From Zoogloea sp. (GTDB lineage: Bacteria; Pseudomonadota; Gammaproteobacteria; Burkholderiales; Rhodocyclaceae), in NCBI RefSeq assembly GCF_030157465.1, contig NZ_JAOAUU010000060.1, positions 1-64,000 on the forward strand: DNA of 64,000 bases, written 5' to 3'. The notes beneath the pieces are model-generated. The model was given only the letters and a program-made list of their open reading frames with translations. It was not told the DNA's origin and did no database searches. A program made the position numbers and the translations under genes. Shown here piece by piece: positions 26,298 through 35,615 of the stretch. The number at the start of each line of letters is the position of its first letter. The first letter of the stretch is position 1.

Positions 26298-28415
26298 ATG
26301 CCGATCACGCCCGAACCCCTGACCGAAGAACTCATCCGCGAGGCGGACGGGCTATTTCTTGGCCTGTTGCGCAACGCGATGATCGGCGTCTACATCATCC
26401 AGAACGGGCTCTTCCGTTATGTGAACCCGCGTTTTGCCGAAATGTTCGGCTACACCCAGGAAGACATCTGCGGCCACCTCGGCCCGGCCGACCTGATCGA
26501 GCCCCAGGACCGCGACAAGGTGCAGCAAGCCATCGACAAGCGCATCGACGGACTCGCCGAAACGGCTCACTACACCTTTCACGGCGCCCATCGCGAGCGG
26601 CGGGCGCTGGAGCTGGAAGTCTTCGGAACCCGCACCGAGTTTGCCGGCAAGCCGGCCATCATCGGCATGCTGATCGACATCACCGCCCGCCGCGCCGCCG
26701 AACGCACCGCCACCGAGCAGCTCAACTTCATCGGCCAGCTCATCGAGGCCATCCCCAGCCCGCTCTTCTTCAAGGACGAACAGGCCCGCTACGTCGGCTG
26801 CAACAAGGCCTTCGAAGCCTTCCTCGGAAGCCCCCGCGACGCAATCATCGGGCGCTCGGTATTCGAGCTGTCGCCCCCCGATCTGGCCCAGCGCTACCAC
26901 GCCGCCGACCAGGCCCTGTTCGACAACCCCGGCGTGCAAACCTACGAAGCCTCGGTCGAGTCGGCCGGCGGCCAGCGCCGCGACGTGATCTTCAACAAGG
27001 CCACGTATTTCAAAGCCGACGGCCAGCTCGGCGGACTGGTCGGCGTGATCACCGACATCACCCAGCGCAAGCAGACCGAAGCCCTGATCTGGATGCAGGC
27101 CAACTACGACCCGCTCACCGGCCTGCCCAACCGCCGCCTGCTCAACGACCGGCTGGCCGAATTCGTCAAGCGCACCCACCGCACCCACGATTGCGTTGCC
27201 GTGATGTTCATCGACCTCGACCGTTTCAAGGAAGTGAACGACACCCTCGGCCACGAAGCGGGCGATCGCCTGCTGGTCGAAGCCGCCCGGCGCATCGTTG
27301 CCTGCCTGCGCGAATCGGACACCGTGGCCCGTCAGGGCGGCGACGAATTCACCGTGCTGCTGCCCGGCCTGTCCGAGCGGGCACCCATCGAGCGGATCGC
27401 CGAAGACATCATCCAGTCCCTTTGCCAGCCCTTCCAGCTCGGCAACGACGTGGCCTATGTCTCGGCCAGCATCGGCATCACCCTGTGCCCGGCCGACGCG
27501 ACAACCCCCGCCGACATCCTGAAGAACGCCGACCAGGCCATGTACCACGCCAAGGAAGCCGGCCGGAACCGCTTCAGCTATTTCTCGCCATCGATGCAGG
27601 CCAACGCCCTGGAGCACCTCCAGCTCGGCAAGGATCTGCGCCTCGCCCTCGGCGCGGGCCAGCTGTCGCTTCACTACCAGCCCATCCTCAACCTCGCCAG
27701 CGGCCGCCCCGACAAGGCCGAAGCCCTGCTGCGCTGGACGCACCCGGAGCGCGGCCCGATCCCGCCCGCGGTCTTCATCCCGGTGGCCGAAGAGCTCGGC
27801 CTCATCGACACCATCGGCACCTGGGTTTTCCAGCAGGCGGCCGCAACCGCCCGGCGCTGGCAGCAAAGCCTGCCGCCCGGGATCCGGGAAGCCCACCCGA
27901 TCCAGATCACCATCAACACCTCGCCGCGGCAGTTCGCCAAGGGCAAGTCCCTCGAAGTCCTCCTCGAGAGCCTCGAAGCCCTTGAACTGCCGGGCAGCTG
28001 CATCGCCATCGAAATCACCGAAAGCCTGCTCCTCGACGAGCAACCGGCCGTCACCGCCCAGCTGGCCCGCCTGCGCGCCGCCGGCATCCAGCTCTCCATC
28101 GACGACTTCGGCACCGGCTACTCGGCCATGGCCTACCTCACGCGCATGGACATCGACACCCTGAAGATCGACCGCTCCTTCATCCGCAACCTCACCATCA
28201 ACCCCGGCGATCTGGCCATCGCCGAAGCGATCATCGTCATGGCCCACAAGCTCGGCCTGAACGTGGTCGGCGAAGGCATCGAAACCGAAGCCCAGCGCGA
28301 GCGCCTGGCCGCCGCCGGCTGCAACTACGGCCAGGGTTTCCTGTTTTCGAGGCCGATCCCCGAACACGATTTCTTCGAATTTCTCGCCCGCCAGGGAGCC
28401 CCGGCAAGCCCATGA
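26298..28415 (+). CDS. PAS-PAS-GGDEF-EAL cyclic-di-GMP protein
   Basis: A 705-residue cytoplasmic protein for c-di-GMP turnover. Two PAS domains (about 20-130 and 150-265; YVNPRFAEMFGYTQED is typical) feed a GGDEF domain with intact RQGGDEF near residue 347. An EAL domain follows with intact EALLRW near 475, DDFGTGYSAMAYL, LKIDRSF and GEGIETEAQ. Both catalytic motifs look competent, so it could make or break c-di-GMP; the balance is not predictable. It overlaps the next gene by ATGA, the first of several coupled junctions. Confidence 0.92.
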   Translation: MPITPEPLTEELIREADGLFLGLLRNAMIGVYIIQNGLFRYVNPRFAEMFGYTQEDICGHLGPADLIEPQDRDKVQQAIDKRIDGLAETAHYTFHGAHRERRALELEVFGTRTEFAGKPAIIGMLIDITARRAAERTATEQLNFIGQLIEAIPSPLFFKDEQARYVGCNKAFEAFLGSPRDAIIGRSVFELSPPDLAQRYHAADQALFDNPGVQTYEASVESAGGQRRDVIFNKATYFKADGQLGGLVGVITDITQRKQTEALIWMQANYDPLTGLPNRRLLNDRLAEFVKRTHRTHDCVAVMFIDLDRFKEVNDTLGHEAGDRLLVEAARRIVACLRESDTVARQGGDEFTVLLPGLSERAPIERIAEDIIQSLCQPFQLGNDVAYVSASIGITLCPADATTPADILKNADQAMYHAKEAGRNRFSYFSPSMQANALEHLQLGKDLRLALGAGQLSLHYQPILNLASGRPDKAEALLRWTHPERGPIPPAVFIPVAEELGLIDTIGTWVFQQAAATARRWQQSLPPGIREAHPIQITINTSPRQFAKGKSLEVLLESLEALELPGSCIAIEITESLLLDEQPAVTAQLARLRAAGIQLSIDDFGTGYSAMAYLTRMDIDTLKIDRSFIRNLTINPGDLAIAEAIIVMAHKLGLNVVGEGIETEAQRERLAAAGCNYGQGFLFSRPIPEHDFFEFLARQGAPASP

Positions 28416-30481
28416 CGTCCCGCATCGCCCCGCTCCCCGCCGCCGGCAAGCCCGGTTCGCCCGAAGAGCTGCGCCGCTACGACCTGCTGCTGGCCGGCTT
28501 CGACCTGCTCGACCAGGCCATTGCGGTGTTCGACGCCACACCCAAGCTCGTCACCTGGAACACCGCCCTGCTGCGCCTGCTCGATTTTCCCGAATCCATG
28601 GTGCGGGTCGGCACGCCCTTCGAGGAGTTCGTGCGCTTCAACCTGCGGCGTGGCGAATACGGCGCCGGTGGCCTCAGCGACGCCGAAGTCGAGCGCCGGG
28701 TCGCCGAGCGCATGGCCGCAGTCCGCGCCTTCCAGCCCCACCAGGCCGAACGCACCCGCCCCAACGGCCAGGTGCTGTCCATCCGCGGTGTACCGATTCC
28801 CAACCTGGGCTTCGTCACACTCTGGACCGACATCACCGAGCAGCGCCGTTACGAGCACCTCATCGAAAGCCAGAACGCCGAACTCGAAACCCGCGTGCAC
28901 GCCCGCACCGCGGAACTCGAAGCCGCCACCAGCCGCATCGACAAGGTGGCCGCCCAGCTCGCCCGCAGCGAGGAACGCCTGCGCCTGATCATGGACGCCA
29001 TCCCGGCCATGATCGCCTACGTCGACGCCGGCGAGCGCTACCACTTCGCCAACAAGGGCTACGCCGACTGGTTCGGCATCGACAAGAACACCATCGCCGG
29101 CAAGAGCATCACCGAAGTGTTCGGCATCGACGCCTACACCCAGATCCGGCCCTACCTCGATCAGGCCTACACCGGCGAGCGGGTCAGCTACGAATACAGC
29201 CGCATCAACGCCGCCGGCCGCCAGGTGTACGCCCGCAGCGTGGTGGTGCCCGAAGCCTCCGAAGCCGGCGGCGTGCAGGGTTTTTTCGTGCTGTCCATCG
29301 ACATCACCGAACAAAAGGCCAGCCAGGCGGCGCTGATCCAGGCCCAAAAGATGGAAGCCGTCGGCCAGCTCACCGGCGGCCTCGCCCATGATTTCAACAA
29401 CCTGCTCACCATCATCACCGGCAACCTCGCCACGCTGAAGGACAAGCTGCCCGCCCACCCGGACTTCGAGGATCACCTCGAACCGGCCCTCGCCGCCGCC
29501 CGCCGGGGTGCCGAACTGATCCGCCGCCTGCTCACCTTTTCGCGCCAGCAATCCCTCGACCCCTGCCCGGTGGAAGTCGGCGCCCTCGTCCACGGCATGA
29601 TGCAGCTGCTGTCCCGCTCGCTCACCGAGCGCATCGCCATCCGCCTCGACCTGCCCACCGAAAAACTCCACGCCCTGATCGACCCCCACCAGCTCGAAAG
29701 CGCCCTCCTCAACCTCGCCATCAACGCCCGCGACGCGATGCCCGACGGCGGCCGGCTGAGCATCGCCGTGGCCCGCCGCCACATCCCCAAAAGCCTCGCC
29801 CTGCTGGTCGATACGCCGCCCGGCGACTACGTGCAGTTCGACGTCGCCGACACCGGAACCGGCATCGCGCCAGAACACCTGCCGCGGGTCTTCGAACCCT
29901 TCTTCACCACCAAATCCTTCGGCGCCGGCAGCGGCCTCGGGCTGGCCATGGTGTATGGCTTCATCCGCCAGTCCGGCGGCAACATCCGCATCCTCAGCAC
30001 CCCGGGCGTCGGCACCAGCGTGCGCTTCATCGTCCCGATGACCGACGCCCCCGTCCCGGCACCCGCACCGGCCCGCCACACCGCCGACGGCGCGGACGCG
30101 AGCCGGCTGGTACTGCTGGTCGAGGACGACCCCGAAGTGCGCAAGGTCATCCGCCAACAGCTCACCGAGCTCGGCTACCCGGTGCTCGAAGCCGCCAACG
30201 GCGTCGACGCCGGCACCATGCTGGAGGCAGTGGAAGACATCGCGCTGCTCGTCTCCGACACCGTCATGCCCGGCATGGGCGGGCGCGAACTGGCCGCCCT
30301 GGCGCGCCGGCTGCGCCCGCAACTGCCCATTCTGCTGATCACCGGCTACGCCACCGGCGAGGCGCCTGCCGCCATGCCGGACATCCCGACCCTGCGCAAA
30401 CCTTTCGAGCGCGCCGGACTCGCCGACGCCATCGCCACGGCCGTCGCCGCCGCCGTTCCCCCGGAGACCCCGGCACCATGA
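28412..30481 (+). CDS. Hybrid sensor histidine kinase with PAS domains and receiver
   Basis: 689 residues without membrane helices. An N-terminal PAS-7-like domain (LLAGFDLLDQAIAVFDATPK) is followed by a coiled-coil (ESQNAELETRVHARTAELEA), a second PAS (YHFANKGYADWFGI) and a HisKA-type helix with phospho-His in GGLAHDFNNLL at about residue 326. The HATPase has NLAINARDAMP, DTGTGIAPEHLPRVFEPFFTTK and GSGLGLAMVYG. A C-terminal receiver follows (LLVEDDPEVRKV; phospho-Asp in LVSDTVMPG near 615; LRKPFE). Phosphate probably passes to this receiver and to the OmpR-type regulator next door. It is translationally coupled on both sides by ATGA overlaps. Confidence 0.92.
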   Translation: MTSRIAPLPAAGKPGSPEELRRYDLLLAGFDLLDQAIAVFDATPKLVTWNTALLRLLDFPESMVRVGTPFEEFVRFNLRRGEYGAGGLSDAEVERRVAERMAAVRAFQPHQAERTRPNGQVLSIRGVPIPNLGFVTLWTDITEQRRYEHLIESQNAELETRVHARTAELEAATSRIDKVAAQLARSEERLRLIMDAIPAMIAYVDAGERYHFANKGYADWFGIDKNTIAGKSITEVFGIDAYTQIRPYLDQAYTGERVSYEYSRINAAGRQVYARSVVVPEASEAGGVQGFFVLSIDITEQKASQAALIQAQKMEAVGQLTGGLAHDFNNLLTIITGNLATLKDKLPAHPDFEDHLEPALAAARRGAELIRRLLTFSRQQSLDPCPVEVGALVHGMMQLLSRSLTERIAIRLDLPTEKLHALIDPHQLESALLNLAINARDAMPDGGRLSIAVARRHIPKSLALLVDTPPGDYVQFDVADTGTGIAPEHLPRVFEPFFTTKSFGAGSGLGLAMVYGFIRQSGGNIRILSTPGVGTSVRFIVPMTDAPVPAPAPARHTADGADASRLVLLVEDDPEVRKVIRQQLTELGYPVLEAANGVDAGTMLEAVEDIALLVSDTVMPGMGGRELAALARRLRPQLPILLITGYATGEAPAAMPDIPTLRKPFERAGLADAIATAVAAAVPPETPAP

Positions 30482-31200
30482 CATTCGCCGACCACGACAG
30501 TCCGCTCATCTTCGTCCTCGAGGATGAAACCGACATCGCCCGCCTGATCGCCGGCACCCTCGCCGAATACGGTTTTCGCAGCGAAAGCTTCGGCACCGGA
30601 CGCGCCCTGCTGGCCCGCGTCAAACGCATCCAGCCCGAACTGGCCATCCTCGACCTCGGCCTGCCCGACATGGACGGCCTGCAGGTGCTGCGCGAACTCC
30701 AGGAACAACACCCCTGCGCCGCGCTGATCCTGACCGGTCGCGACGGGCTGACCGACCGGGTGCTGGGCCTCGAACTGGGCGCCGACGACTACCTCGTCAA
30801 ACCCTTCGAACCCCGCGAACTGGTCGCCCGCGTGCGCTCCATCCTTCGCCGCTACCAGAAAGCGGCAGCCGTCGACAACAGCGCCGCCCACAGCACCGTA
30901 CACTTTGCCGACTGGCACTTCGACATCGGCCGCCTCAGTCTCGTCTGCGACGACGGCCGCGAAGTCTCCCTCTCCGCCGCCGAAGCGGCCCTGCTGCAGA
31001 CCCTCCTCAAACGCCCCAACAAGATCCTCACCCGCGAACAGCTTATCGGCGAACGGGAACTCGACCCCTTCGACCGCAGCATCGACGTGCGCATCTCGCG
31101 CCTGCGCCGCAAACTCGAAGACAACCCGCAGGACCCGAAGATCATCAAGACCGTCTATGGCGCCGGCTACCTGCTGTGCGCGACGGTGACGTGGGATTAA
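30478..31200 (+). CDS. OmpR/PhoB-family response regulator
   Basis: 240 residues. The receiver has acidic cluster EDE near residue 15, phospho-acceptor D59 (AILDLGLPDMDG), T86 and K108 (LVKPFEP). The C-terminal winged helix contains LSAAEAALLQTLLKRPNKILTREQL and DRSIDVRISRLRRKL. Overlapping the hybrid kinase gene by 4 bases, it is its obvious partner. Targets are not visible in the window. Confidence 0.92.
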   Translation: MTFADHDSPLIFVLEDETDIARLIAGTLAEYGFRSESFGTGRALLARVKRIQPELAILDLGLPDMDGLQVLRELQEQHPCAALILTGRDGLTDRVLGLELGADDYLVKPFEPRELVARVRSILRRYQKAAAVDNSAAHSTVHFADWHFDIGRLSLVCDDGREVSLSAAEAALLQTLLKRPNKILTREQLIGERELDPFDRSIDVRISRLRRKLEDNPQDPKIIKTVYGAGYLLCATVTWD

Positions 31201-31499
31201 GACCGCGCGCCCGCGCCGCGGCCCTGGCGCTCGGCACGGCAGCGCTGGGCGGCTGCGTCGTCTTCATGCCCGAAACCACAATCCGCTACAACCCGGCCTG
31301 CGGCACGATGGAGCGGCACATGGAGCTCCGGGCCTATCAGACCGCGGCATTCGTGAGTTGCCGCAACGACGGCTGCGCCGAATTGCTGGTGCTGGCCGGG
31401 GCCGTCTCCGCGGCATCGCTGGTGGTCTCGGGCAGCATCGCGGTGGTGGGAGACATCGTGTATTGGCTGGAAGCGGTGCAGCGCTGCCCGGGCAAGTGA
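31176..31499 (+). CDS. Small putative lipoprotein
   Basis: Starts at GTG inside the end of the response-regulator gene (25-base overlap, different frame). The 107 residues have an Arg-rich n-region, a short hydrophobic stretch and lipobox-like LGGC near residue 27, then a mature part with four further cysteines ([19 protein letters not shown]) and a hydrophobic segment ([22 protein letters not shown]). Two GTG codons compete as start. Membership in the signalling operon is by overlap only; function unknown. Confidence 0.6.
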   Translation: MRDGDVGLRPRARAAALALGTAALGGCVVFMPETTIRYNPACGTMERHMELRAYQTAAFVSCRNDGCAELLVLAGAVSAASLVVSGSIAVVGDIVYWLEAVQRCPGK

Positions 31500-31560
31500 A
31501 GCCGGCCCCGTCGCCGCGCCAAGTCCCGTAAAATCTCCGCTTCTTACTAGGGAGAAAACC

Positions 31561-32034
31561 ATGACCAGACCATTCAAAGTCCTCGGCGTACAGCAAATCG
31601 CCATCGGCGGCCCGTCCAAGGACCGCCTGCGCACCCTGTGGGTCGACATGTTCGGCCTCGAAGTCACCGGCAACTTCAAGTCCGAGCGCGAAAACGTGGA
31701 CGAAGACATCACCGCGATGGGCAAGGGTCCGTTCAAGGTCGAAGTGGACCTGATGCAACCCCTCGACCCCGAGAAGAAACCCGCTGTGCACACCACGCCG
31801 CTCAACCACGTCGGCCTGTGGATCGACGATCTGCCGAAGGCCGTCGAATGGCTCGGCGCCAACGGCGTGCGCTTCGCGCCGGGCGGCATCCGCAAAGGCG
31901 CGGCCGGTTTCGACATCACCTTCCTCCATCCCAAGGGCAACGAAGAGTTCCCCATCGGCGGCGAAGGCGTACTGATCGAACTGGTCCAGGCGCCGCCGGA
32001 AGTCGTCGAAGCTTTCGCCAAGCTGGCGGGCTGA
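31561..32034 (+). CDS. VOC/glyoxalase-fold protein
   Basis: 157 residues with two beta-alpha-beta-beta-beta modules. Metal-site candidates fit the methylmalonyl-CoA epimerase/glyoxalase pattern: Gln in GVQQIAIGG where the family usually has His, Glu in KVEVDL, His in [12 protein letters not shown] and Glu in [17 protein letters not shown] 5 nt before the ATG supports the start. Epimerase or lactoylglutathione lyase activity is possible; the first-ligand substitution makes me leave the reaction open. Confidence 0.82.
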   Translation: MTRPFKVLGVQQIAIGGPSKDRLRTLWVDMFGLEVTGNFKSERENVDEDITAMGKGPFKVEVDLMQPLDPEKKPAVHTTPLNHVGLWIDDLPKAVEWLGANGVRFAPGGIRKGAAGFDITFLHPKGNEEFPIGGEGVLIELVQAPPEVVEAFAKLAG

Positions 32035-32120
32035 CCGCAACGGGGCCGGACAAGCTTCCCGGCCCCGCCGCAAGCCGGGAAAACGAATACCATGCGGGTA
32101 GTTAAATTCTCCCGACTGCC

Positions 32121-34554
32121 ATGAAGCTTACCGGTCGAGCCCTCCAGATCTGCGCGTGTCGGCTGCTGACTTTTTTCTTCAGCCTGCTGCTTTCGCTTAC
32201 CGGCGCCCCAGGCCGCGCCGCCGACGCCCCCACGGATCCACCCGACGCCTCCGCCGCCCGTTTTCGCGCCAGTCTGGATATTCACGAGATCGCTTGGCTG
32301 GCGCGCCACCCCGAACTACGGGTTGGCGACGGCCCGGATTTCCGCCCCTTCCACGCCTGGCAGGGCGACCAATACAGCGGCCCCAGCGCCGACTACCTCG
32401 AACTCCTCAGCCGGCGCACCGGTCTGCAGTTCCGCACGCGGCGCTTCGCCGACTTCCCCGCCGTCCTTGCCGCCCTCGACCGCGGCAACATCGACCTCAT
32501 TCCGATGCTCACCCACCGAGGCCCGGCGCAAAAAATATCTATTCACCGGCGGCCACCTGCACTCCCCGGCGGTGGTCATCACCCGCAGCGGCAGCATCGA
32601 ACTCCCCGCCAGCCTGGACGGCCTGCGGATCGCCGTCGAAAAAGGCCACGCCTCGCACGAGGTGCTCGAACGCAGCAAACCGGCCGCACGACTGATCGAC
32701 TTCGTCGACACCGAAGCCGCCCTGCGCGCCGTCTCCACCGGAGAGGCCGACGCCTACATCGGCATGCTGGCCGTCGCCCACTACTACATCGAGCAGCTCC
32801 ACCTGATCAACCTCACCGTGCGCAAGCACTTCGACGCCGACCTCTCCGCGATGGCCATCGCCGTCAACCAGAATCAGCCGGTGCTCCACAGCATCCTGCG
32901 CAAGGCCATGATGTTCGTCAGCGACGACGAGGGCAACGCCCTGATCCGCCGCAATCTTCCGGCCATCGTCGGCATCCCCGGCGAACACTTCCGCCTCACC
33001 GCCACCGAGCAAGCCTGGCTGCTCAGTCACGGCCCGATCCGGATGGGCTACGACCAGGCCTTCTACCCCCTCAGCTACACCAATCCCAACCACCAGGCCG
33101 AAGGCTATTCGATCGAACTCTTCCGCCTGCTGCGCGACAAGACCGGGCTCACCGTCGACGAAACCGCCGGCCCGTGGTCGAGCGTGCTCAAAAAAGCCCT
33201 CGGCGGCGACCTCGATGTACTCGTGGCAGCCGCCCGCACGCCCCAGCGCCACGAACAACTGTTGTTCGTCGGCCCCTACCTGTCGGCGCCCACCGTCATC
33301 GTCACCCGCAGCAACTACCAGCAGGTCTGGAATCTGGCCGAGTTCAACGGGCGCAAGCTGGCGCTGCTCAAGGAGCACTTCCTGCACGACCGCATCCGCA
33401 AGGATTACCCAACGATCCAGCTCGTCGAAGTGGCCACCCAGGAAGATGCCCTGAGTCTGGTCGCGGCCGGCTCGGCGGATGTGGCAATCGGCAACCTGCA
33501 CGCCGTGAACCGTCTCATCCAGTCCCGCTTCCTGGGCTCGCTGTACATCGCCGGGCATGTTCCGGAAGGCGACAGCGAGCTTTATCTGGGCGTCAGCAAA
33601 AAGTCCCCCGAACTGGCGGCGATCCTGCGGCGGGCGCTCGACGCGCTGACGCCCGAGGAAATCGTCGCCGCCAAGAACCGCTGGCTCGATACGGTGTATG
33701 CGCCGGCCAAACCGGAGCCCGACATCGCCACCCTTGCCGGACCGCCCGCGGCCGCGCTGCTCACCCTGCTGATCGGCGGCGCCTGGTCGGCCCGCCTGCT
33801 GCGCCGGGAACGCCAAGCCAGACGTACCGCCGAAGCAAGTCTGGCCGAACGGGCCCAGCGTCTCATGGCCGCCAACGCACGGTTGGAAACCCTGGCCAGC
33901 ACCGCCGCACGACGCCTGCGCCGCTCCGCCGCGAGCCTCCACGACAACCTGAATCTACTGCGAGACACGGCCACCAGCGATGGCCGCGACGATGTTCCCG
34001 CCGCCCTTGAACGTCTCTACGAGAGCGATGGCCAGATCGGACATGTACTCGCGGATCTGGAGAGACTTTCGAGCGGCACCCAGGTCTCGCTGCCGCAGGA
34101 AACCGTCGATATCTCCGCCCTCGTACAGGCGCTCTGGCCGAAGCTGACCGAGAGCCACGCCACCCTACAAACGGTGCAACTGGACTGCGCACCGGATATC
34201 CGGATGCAGGGCGACCCCGTGCTGCTGCGCGGCGTCCTGTTCAGCCTGCTCTCCCGCGCGATCGCCCACGTCCGCCCTCAGGCCGCGGCCTGGGTGAAGG
34301 TGCGCGCCAGCGCAACGGGACGAGGATTCGAAGTGTGCGACAACGGACCCGGCCTGTCGCCAGCCGAGGCAAGCGCGCTGTCCGGTGCCGTCGCCCAACC
34401 CGACAGTCGCGGCAAAGGCAGCCTGGAACCAGACGGCGATACGGATCTTTCCATCGCGATGTGGCTGACCCATCGGTACGGCGGCGATATCTCCATCGTG
34501 CCGCAGGACAGCGGCGGCACCTGTTTCCGCATCACCCTCGGCGCTCCGGCATAG
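32121..34554 (+). pseudogene. BvgS-like sensor with two solute-binding domains, frameshifted and kinase-degenerate
   Basis: An N-terminal signal and first SBP_bac_3-type domain start at 32121 (HEIAWLARHPELRVGDGPDF, NIDLIPML). Around 32513-32522 the frame must slip by one base to continue as TEARRKKYLFTGG; the second frame then runs intact to 34554. It encodes the rest of domain one, a second SBP_bac_3 domain (TEQAWLLSHGPIRMGYDQAF), one membrane helix (AAALLTLLIGGAWSARLL), a coiled-coil and a kinase-like module. That module lacks the HisKA histidine (RRLRRSAASLHDNLN) and the N-box Asn (FSLLSRAIAHV), but keeps DNGPGL. A one-base error in assembly is possible; without it the gene is disrupted. 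Even repaired it would be a poor kinase. Confidence 0.8.
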
Positions 34555-34604
34555 CCCTGAACGACCGGGCAAAGACGCCTGGCCCCTCCTGCCGGCCAGC
34601 GGGC

Positions 34605-35615
34605 TCAAACCTGCTCCAGATGGGCGATACCCCGACAATCCCGATCGTCCCATTGCGCCTTGATGTCCAGGATATCCGACAGGACGTCTTCAAAGGCTTC
34701 GATAAGGCGCGGTTCGAAATGAGTGCCGCTGCTTTCCCGCAGGGTGGACATCACCTTGTCCATCGGCCAGGCGTCCTTGTAGGGACGCTTCATCGACAGC
34801 GCATCGAATACGTCGGCGAGCGCGACGATCCGTGCCGACTCGGGAATCTCGTCCCGGCTTAGCCCGTGGGGATAGCCGCTGCCGTCCCATTTTTCGTGGT
34901 GACACAAGGCGACCTCCGCCGCGAGCTGGAAAACCGGCGCCCTTGAGCGGGCGAGAATGTCGTGGCCGATCTGCGCATGGGTCCGCATCACCGACCACTC
35001 TCCTGCATCCAGTTTTCCCGGTTTGCGCAGGATGGCGTCGGGGATGCCGACTTTCCCGGTGTCGTGCATGGGTGCGGCCAGTTCGAGGGTTTCGCATCGC
35101 TCGGCGTTCCACCCCAGGGATTCGGCCAACGCGCGGGAGTATGCGGCCATCCTCCAGATGTGCATGCCGGTGTCCGTATCGTTGAAATGACCCGCATCGC
35201 CAAGCATGCCGATGGCATCCCGATAGCTCTGTTCGAGCTGAGTTACCCGCACCAGGGATAGATGGATGCTCACCCGCGCCAGCACGACGGGCGCCGAGAT
35301 GGGCTTGGCGATGAAGTCTACGGCCCCCGCGGCAAAACCAAGCGCCTCATCCCGCGCATCGTCATGACTGGTGACGAAAATGACCGGAATATGCTCGGTG
35401 GCGGGATTCGCCTTGAGCGCCCGACAGGCCGTATAGCCATCCATGTCGGGCATATCCACGTCCATCAGGATCAGGGACGTTCGATGCTTGACGGCTGCCG
35501 CCAGCGCCTCTCGCCCGTTGCGTGCATAGACGAGTCGATGTTCGCCAGCCAGAACGCTGCGCATGGCATCGAGATTGATGGGTTCGTCATCGACGATGAG
35601 AATTGGGCCGTTCAT
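34605..35615 (-). CDS. Response regulator with HD-GYP output domain
   Basis: 336 residues. The receiver has phospho-acceptor D52 (LMDVDMPDMDG) and K104. The HD-GYP phosphodiesterase domain has the HD pair at 183-184 (PMHDTGKVGIPDAIL), CHHEKWDGSGYPHGL at about 237-251 with the GYP intact, and ALADVFDAL. It should hydrolyse c-di-GMP when phosphorylated. [10 protein letters not shown] is the start; it overlaps the stop of the upstream hybrid kinase by ATGA, making the kinase its likely partner. Confidence 0.92.
   Translation of the reverse strand: MNGPILIVDDEPINLDAMRSVLAGEHRLVYARNGREALAAAVKHRTSLILMDVDMPDMDGYTACRALKANPATEHIPVIFVTSHDDARDEALGFAAGAVDFIAKPISAPVVLARVSIHLSLVRVTQLEQSYRDAIGMLGDAGHFNDTDTGMHIWRMAAYSRALAESLGWNAERCETLELAAPMHDTGKVGIPDAILRKPGKLDAGEWSVMRTHAQIGHDILARSRAPVFQLAAEVALCHHEKWDGSGYPHGLSRDEIPESARIVALADVFDALSMKRPYKDAWPMDKVMSTLRESSGTHFEPRLIEAFEDVLSDILDIKAQWDDRDCRGIAHLEQV

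Noticed and set aside
26352-30484. Long minus-strand open frames opposite the GGDEF-EAL and hybrid kinase genes
   Set aside because: They mirror codon periodicity of the plus-strand genes, whose domains are fully recognisable; the antisense products are Gly/Ala/Arg/Asp-rich without family features.
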